DNA of 64,000 nucleotides, taken from positions 62,001 to 126,000 of the forward strand of contig NZ_SLWY01000008.1 of assembly GCF_004341245.1 (NCBI RefSeq), read 5' to 3'. A program made the position numbers and the translations under genes. Positions 58,095 through 64,000 of this stretch are shown here, piece by piece. The first letter of the stretch is position 1. Every line of letters starts with the position of its first letter. The notes under the pieces were generated by a model. The model searched no databases, had not been told where the DNA came from, and worked only from the letters and a program-made list of their open reading frames with translations. The DNA comes from Plasticicumulans lactativorans. GTDB lineage: Bacteria; Pseudomonadota; Gammaproteobacteria; Competibacterales; Competibacteraceae.

Positions 58095-58562
58095 ATGGGC
58101 GACACCTCCCTGAAGCTCGACCGGCGCGGCTTCCTCGCCGCCGGTGCCGCCGGCCTCGCGGTGGCTGCGATCGGCGCCGCCGCGCCGGCGGGCGCGGACA
58201 CCGCCGCCAAGCCGCCGCGGCTGACGCTGCACGTGCTCGACGTGCACCGCGGCCGCCCGGCGGCCGGGATGCGCATCGACCTCTCCCGCCTCGACGGCAG
58301 CGGCGCGCACGCCGTGAAGACGGTGCAGACCCAGGCCAACGGCCGCACCGCCGAGCCCGTGCTCGTCGGCGACGACCTGGTGCCGGGCGAGTACGAGCTG
58401 CTGCTGCACCTCGGCGACTACTACGCCGCGCAGGGCGTGCGCCAGTCCGAGCCACCGTTCCTGCGCCAGGTGCCGATCCGCTTCACCGTGTACGCGCGCG
58501 AGGCCTTCCACATCCCGGTGCTGGTCACCCCGTGGAGCTACTCGACCTACCGCGGCAGCTGA
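58095..58562 (+). CDS. uraH: 5-hydroxyisourate hydrolase, Tat-exported, copy 1
   Basis: The 155-residue transthyretin-like enzyme opens the ring of 5-hydroxyisourate. It has an N-terminal Tat signal (DRRGFLAAGAAGLAVAA) and the family motifs LTLHVLDVHRGRPAAGM (His), NGRTAEP (Arg), FHIPVLVTPWSYSTYRGS (His and C-terminal YRGS). All catalytic positions are kept. AGGAGG precedes the ATG. A paralogue follows after 60 bases. Export places it apart from cytoplasmic UraD, whose substrate it makes. Confidence 0.93.
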   Translation: MGDTSLKLDRRGFLAAGAAGLAVAAIGAAAPAGADTAAKPPRLTLHVLDVHRGRPAAGMRIDLSRLDGSGAHAVKTVQTQANGRTAEPVLVGDDLVPGEYELLLHLGDYYAAQGVRQSEPPFLRQVPIRFTVYAREAFHIPVLVTPWSYSTYRGS

Positions 58563-58622
58563 CATCCGCCCCGCGGCCGGCGGCGGACGCCGCCGGCCCG
58601 CCCCGCGAGGAGACAAGACGAC

Positions 58623-59090
58623 ATGACCACCGACACCTCCACCGGCTTCAGCCGCCGCGACATGCTCGCCGCCGGCGCCGCCCTGGCCACGCTCGCGCTC
58701 GCCCCGGCCGCCCAGGCCGCCGACGGCGCGCCGAAGAGCCGCCTCACCACCCACGTGCTCGACACCTACAACGGCCGCCCGGGCGGCGGCATGCGCATCG
58801 ACTTCCTGAAGCGCGACGGCGAGCGCTACGTGCTCGACAAGACCGTCAGCACCAACGCCGAGGGCCGCGTCGACACCCCGCTGCTGCCGGTCGAGGGCGC
58901 CGCGGCGATCGGCCGCTACCAGCTCGTGTTCCACGTCGCCGAGTACTTCGCGACGAACGGCGCCGAGCAGTCCAACCCGCCCTTCCTCGACAAGGTCACG
59001 CTGGAGTTCGCGATCTTCGAGGCCGAGGAGCATTACCACGTGCCCCTGCTATGCTCGCCGTGGAGTTACACCACCTACCGCGGGAGCTGA
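58623..59090 (+). CDS. uraH: 5-hydroxyisourate hydrolase, Tat-exported, copy 2
   Basis: This 155-residue protein is a tandem paralogue of its neighbour. It has a Tat signal (SRRDMLAAGAALATLALA) and LTTHVLDTYNGRPGGGM, NAEGRVDTPLL and YHVPLLCSPWSYTTYRGS. It is closer to the family consensus than copy 1. The two have identical length and could form mixed tetramers or serve different pools. GGAGACAAGACG lies before the ATG. Confidence 0.93.
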   Translation: MTTDTSTGFSRRDMLAAGAALATLALAPAAQAADGAPKSRLTTHVLDTYNGRPGGGMRIDFLKRDGERYVLDKTVSTNAEGRVDTPLLPVEGAAAIGRYQLVFHVAEYFATNGAEQSNPPFLDKVTLEFAIFEAEEHYHVPLLCSPWSYTTYRGS

Positions 59091-59145
59091 GTTCCCGCCT
59101 ACGAGCAGTGGCCCGTGCGTCCCGGCCTGGATGGCCGGGCGCCGG

Positions 59146-59190
59146 GGGGGCGGCCGGCACGGCGACCGCGCCGCCGGGTCGGCCGCCCCC
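59146..59190. terminator. GC-rich inverted repeat after the ureide genes
   Basis: GGGGGCGGCC at 59146-59155 and GGCCGCCCCC at 59181-59190 are perfect inverted copies with a 25-base centre that itself can fold. It lies 56 bases past the second hydrolase gene. There is no U-run, so it may be a factor-dependent end or an mRNA stabiliser. The rest of the 206-base gap shows no gene. Confidence 0.45.
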
Positions 59191-59296
59191 GGGCCATGCA
59201 ACACCGTCTCGCACCTCAACGCCGTAGCCGCAGCCGACGGCGGCCGACGCCGGCTACCATGGACGGCCGCCCGCCGCGCCCGCCACAGGTTTCCCG

Positions 59297-60172
59297 ATGT
59301 CCCCCGGTTCCGCCCGCCCCCGTCCGCTGCTCGGACTCGCCCTGACCCTGCTCGCCGTGCTCTGCTTCGCCGTCCTCGACAGCACCGCGAAGTACCTGTC
59401 GCAGTACTACCCGGTGCCGATGGTGGTGTGGGCGCGCTACGCGGTGCACCTGGTGCTGATGCTCGCAGTGTTCGCGCCGCGCCGCGGGGCGGCGCTGCTG
59501 CATACCCGGCGCCCGGTGCTGCAGGTGCTGCGCGCCGGGCTGCTGCTCGCCGTCACCGCGCTGTTCATGAGCGGCCTGCAGCACATCCCGCTCGCCGAGG
59601 CGACGGCGATCATCTACCTGACGCCGCTGCTGGTGACGGCGCTGTCGGTGCCGCTGCTCGGCGAGAAGGTCGACGCCGTCGGCTGGCTCGCGGTGCTGGC
59701 GGGCTTCGCCGGCGTGCTGGTGGTGGTGCGCCCGGGCGGCGCGCTGCTGACGCCGGCGGTGCTGCTGCCGCTCGCCGCCGCGCTCTGCAACAGCCTCTAC
59801 CAGATCCTGACCCGCACCTTCGCCGGCAGCGAGAGCCCGCTGACCAGCAACTTCATCACCGGGCTGGTCGGCACCGCGCTCGCCAGCCTGCTGCTGCCGG
59901 CGGTGTGGACCACGCCGACGCCGGCGCACGCGGGGCTGATGGTGCTGCTCGGGCTGGTCGGCTACGGCGGCCACCAGCTGCTGATCCTCGCCTTCGGCCA
60001 CATCTCGCCGGCCACCGTGGCGCCCTACACCTACGGCCAGATCGTCGTGGCGACGCTGATCGGCTGGCAGCTGTTCGGCACGCTGCCCGACGCGGTGTCG
60101 TTCACCGGCATGGCGCTGATCGCCGCGAGTGGCCTCGCGGTGGCGCTGCGCCGCCGCCGTCCGGCGCACTGA
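59297..60172 (+). CDS. EamA/DMT-family transporter
   Basis: The 291-residue inner-membrane protein has ten transmembrane helices in two EamA repeats, with FAVLDSTAKYLSQYYPVPMVVWARY near the start (split here as a first-helix signature) and PLAEATAIIYLTPLLVTALS in the first repeat. It is in the RhaT/YedA-like group. The substrate is unknown. It is oriented with the ureide genes but separated by a GC-rich hairpin. Confidence 0.87.
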   Translation: MSPGSARPRPLLGLALTLLAVLCFAVLDSTAKYLSQYYPVPMVVWARYAVHLVLMLAVFAPRRGAALLHTRRPVLQVLRAGLLLAVTALFMSGLQHIPLAEATAIIYLTPLLVTALSVPLLGEKVDAVGWLAVLAGFAGVLVVVRPGGALLTPAVLLPLAAALCNSLYQILTRTFAGSESPLTSNFITGLVGTALASLLLPAVWTTPTPAHAGLMVLLGLVGYGGHQLLILAFGHISPATVAPYTYGQIVVATLIGWQLFGTLPDAVSFTGMALIAASGLAVALRRRRPAH

Positions 60173-60223
60173 GCGGCGCGCGCTCGCTTACACTCTCGCC
60201 ACGGTGGCGGGGGGCCGGGTGTG

Positions 60224-61114
60224 ATGAGTGGCGTCGAACGCGAGGTGGCGGTGCTGTTCGCCGACGTGGCGGGCAGCACGCAGTTGTACGAGCGCCTCGG
60301 TGATGCCGCGGCGCTGCTGGCGCTGGAGCGCTGCATCGGCTGCCTCGACGCGGCGATCGCCGCGCAGCACGGGCGCGTGGTCAAGACCATCGGCGACGAG
60401 GTGATGGCGGTGTTCACCTGCGCCGAGGCCGCCTGCCGCGCGGCGGTGGAGATGCAGCGGCGCACCACCGAGCTGCCGGCGGTGGCCGCGGTGAAGCTCG
60501 CGATCCGCATCGGCTGCCACTTCGGCAACGCCATCGAGGATCACGACGACGTCTTCGGCGACACCGTCAACACCGCCGCGCGCATCGTCGGCCTGGCCAA
60601 GGCCGGGCAGATCCTCGCCAGCCGGCAGACCGTCGACGCCATCGCCCCGGCGCAGCGCCCGCCGGCGCGTGACCTCGACCAGTTCGCGGTCAAGGGCAAG
60701 GCGGTGTCGGTGCACCTGTTCGAACTGCTGTGGCAGGAAAACCCCGAACTCACCACGCTGACGCAGATCGTCACGCTGCCGGTGGCGGCGGCGCCGTGCT
60801 GCGTCGTCAGCTACCGCGGCCGGGTCTGGCAGCTCGACGCCGCGCAGCGGCAGCTGACGCTCGGCCGCCAGCCCGGCAACGACGTGGTGATCGCCGACCG
60901 CAAGGCCTCGCGCCAGCACGCCCGCATCGAGTGGCGCGGCAGCAAGTGCGTGCTGGTCGACCAGAGCACCAACGGCAGCTTCGTCCGGGTCGACGGTGAA
61001 TCCGAGGTGTTCCTGCGCCACGAGGAGCTGCCGCTGCGCGGTCGCGGCCGCATCGGCTTCGGCAGCTCGCTCACCGACCCCGACGCCGACCCCGTCGGCT
61101 TCGAGTACCGCTGA
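60224..61114 (+). CDS. Class III nucleotidyl cyclase with C-terminal FHA domain
   Basis: The 296-residue cytoplasmic protein has a cyclase domain (residues about 1-170). Metal Asp residues lie in VLFADVAGSTQLYERLG and KTIGDEVMAVF, and the Asn/Arg pair in FGDTVNTAARIVGLAKAGQI. An FHA phosphothreonine-binding domain follows from about residue 205 (LTLGRQPGNDVVIADRKASRQHARI, then DQSTNGSFV). All catalytic residues for cAMP formation look present. The FHA part would recruit it to a kinase target. ATG at 60224 is preferred over GTG at 60221. Confidence 0.88.
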   Translation: MSGVEREVAVLFADVAGSTQLYERLGDAAALLALERCIGCLDAAIAAQHGRVVKTIGDEVMAVFTCAEAACRAAVEMQRRTTELPAVAAVKLAIRIGCHFGNAIEDHDDVFGDTVNTAARIVGLAKAGQILASRQTVDAIAPAQRPPARDLDQFAVKGKAVSVHLFELLWQENPELTTLTQIVTLPVAAAPCCVVSYRGRVWQLDAAQRQLTLGRQPGNDVVIADRKASRQHARIEWRGSKCVLVDQSTNGSFVRVDGESEVFLRHEELPLRGRGRIGFGSSLTDPDADPVGFEYR

Positions 61115-61124
61115 GCGCAGCGCC

Positions 61125-61393
61125 GTGATCGACGCCCGCAAGCTCGCGATCTACCGCCGCTACGGCGGCGACGCTGACGCCTGGGCGCGGCTCGGCACGG
61201 CCGACGAGAAGGCCGCGCTGCGCGACGCCGACTGGATCGCGATCCGCGACCTGCTGCAGGAACTCGCGCTGGTCGCCGGCGGCCGCGCCGCGCCGCGCTA
61301 CGCCCGCGCGATCGACGCGCGCCTGCGTGCGAGCACGGCCGATGCGGCGGTGGCCGCCGCGCTCGAAGCGCTGGCACGCGAGCCGCCGCCGGG

Positions 61394-61397
<4 letters not shown>
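61125..61397 (+). CDS. Small protein of unknown function
   Basis: This 90-residue ORF starts at GTG ten bases after the cyclase gene and begins [22 protein letters not shown]. It is helical and rich in Ala and Arg, with no recognised family. Its codon use matches the neighbours and spacing suggests the same transcript as the cyclase gene. Its TAG overlaps the stop of the convergent kinase gene: the bases CTAG at 61394-61397 serve both. Confidence 0.65.

Positions 61398-64000
<2,603 letters not shown>

Overview
This window is very GC-rich chromosomal DNA. Gene content and order fit a betaproteobacterium, most likely a Rhodocyclales relative such as the Thauera/Azoarcus group. The main reasons are the def-fmt-rsmB-DUF4390-ntrYX-trkA block, a PEP-CTERM protein, a PaaX-type regulator beside a branched-chain-amino-acid-type ABC importer, and an FNR-like site. 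The genus is an inference. I saw no rRNA or tRNA gene, no transposase and no integrase.

Layout. Bases 1-8.3 kb hold a potassium-channel-like gene end, a lytic transglycosylase, and a complete Liv-type ABC importer (binding protein, two permeases, two ATPases). The second ATPase is fused to an N-terminal hemerythrin domain. A divergent PaaX-family regulator sits across a control region with an FNR-like box and two inverted repeats. Bases 8.4-20.3 kb carry an ArsS-type radical SAM enzyme, two unknown exported proteins, hemF, a PEP-CTERM protein, tsaC, topA, smg, dprA and a LysM lipoprotein. Bases 20.4-29.9 kb form a tightly packed forward cluster: def, fmt, rsmB, DUF4390, ntrY, ntrX, trkA, a methyltransferase and a TPR protein. 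Bases 29.9-38.9 kb hold envelope and housekeeping genes (lipid A acyltransferase, mlaA, glutathione peroxidase, rsmE, xthA, transporters, pirin, azoreductase) and a LysR regulator.

Bases 38.9-52.3 kb are a type I-C CRISPR-Cas locus: cas3, a fic-like gene, cas5, cas8c (with an internal cas11c start), cas7, cas4, cas1, cas2, a leader, and an array of 66 complete 37-bp repeats plus a decayed remnant. Three features stand out. A Fic-fold protein whose catalytic His is Gln sits between cas3 and cas5. A 37-codon ORF with a strong ribosome-binding site is coupled to cas3. The repeats fall into clean blocks of 5'-handle variants along the array.

Bases 52.4-64 kb hold a SulP transporter, a methyltransferase, and a ureide module. 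That module comprises a LysR regulator, an MFS transporter, OHCU decarboxylase and two tandem Tat-exported 5-hydroxyisourate hydrolases. It is followed by an EamA transporter, a cyclase-FHA protein, a small unknown gene and a hybrid histidine kinase cut by the window end.

The best candidates for something undescribed are the Fic-like protein in the type I-C operon, and the hemerythrin-ATPase importer with its oxygen-type promoter signal.
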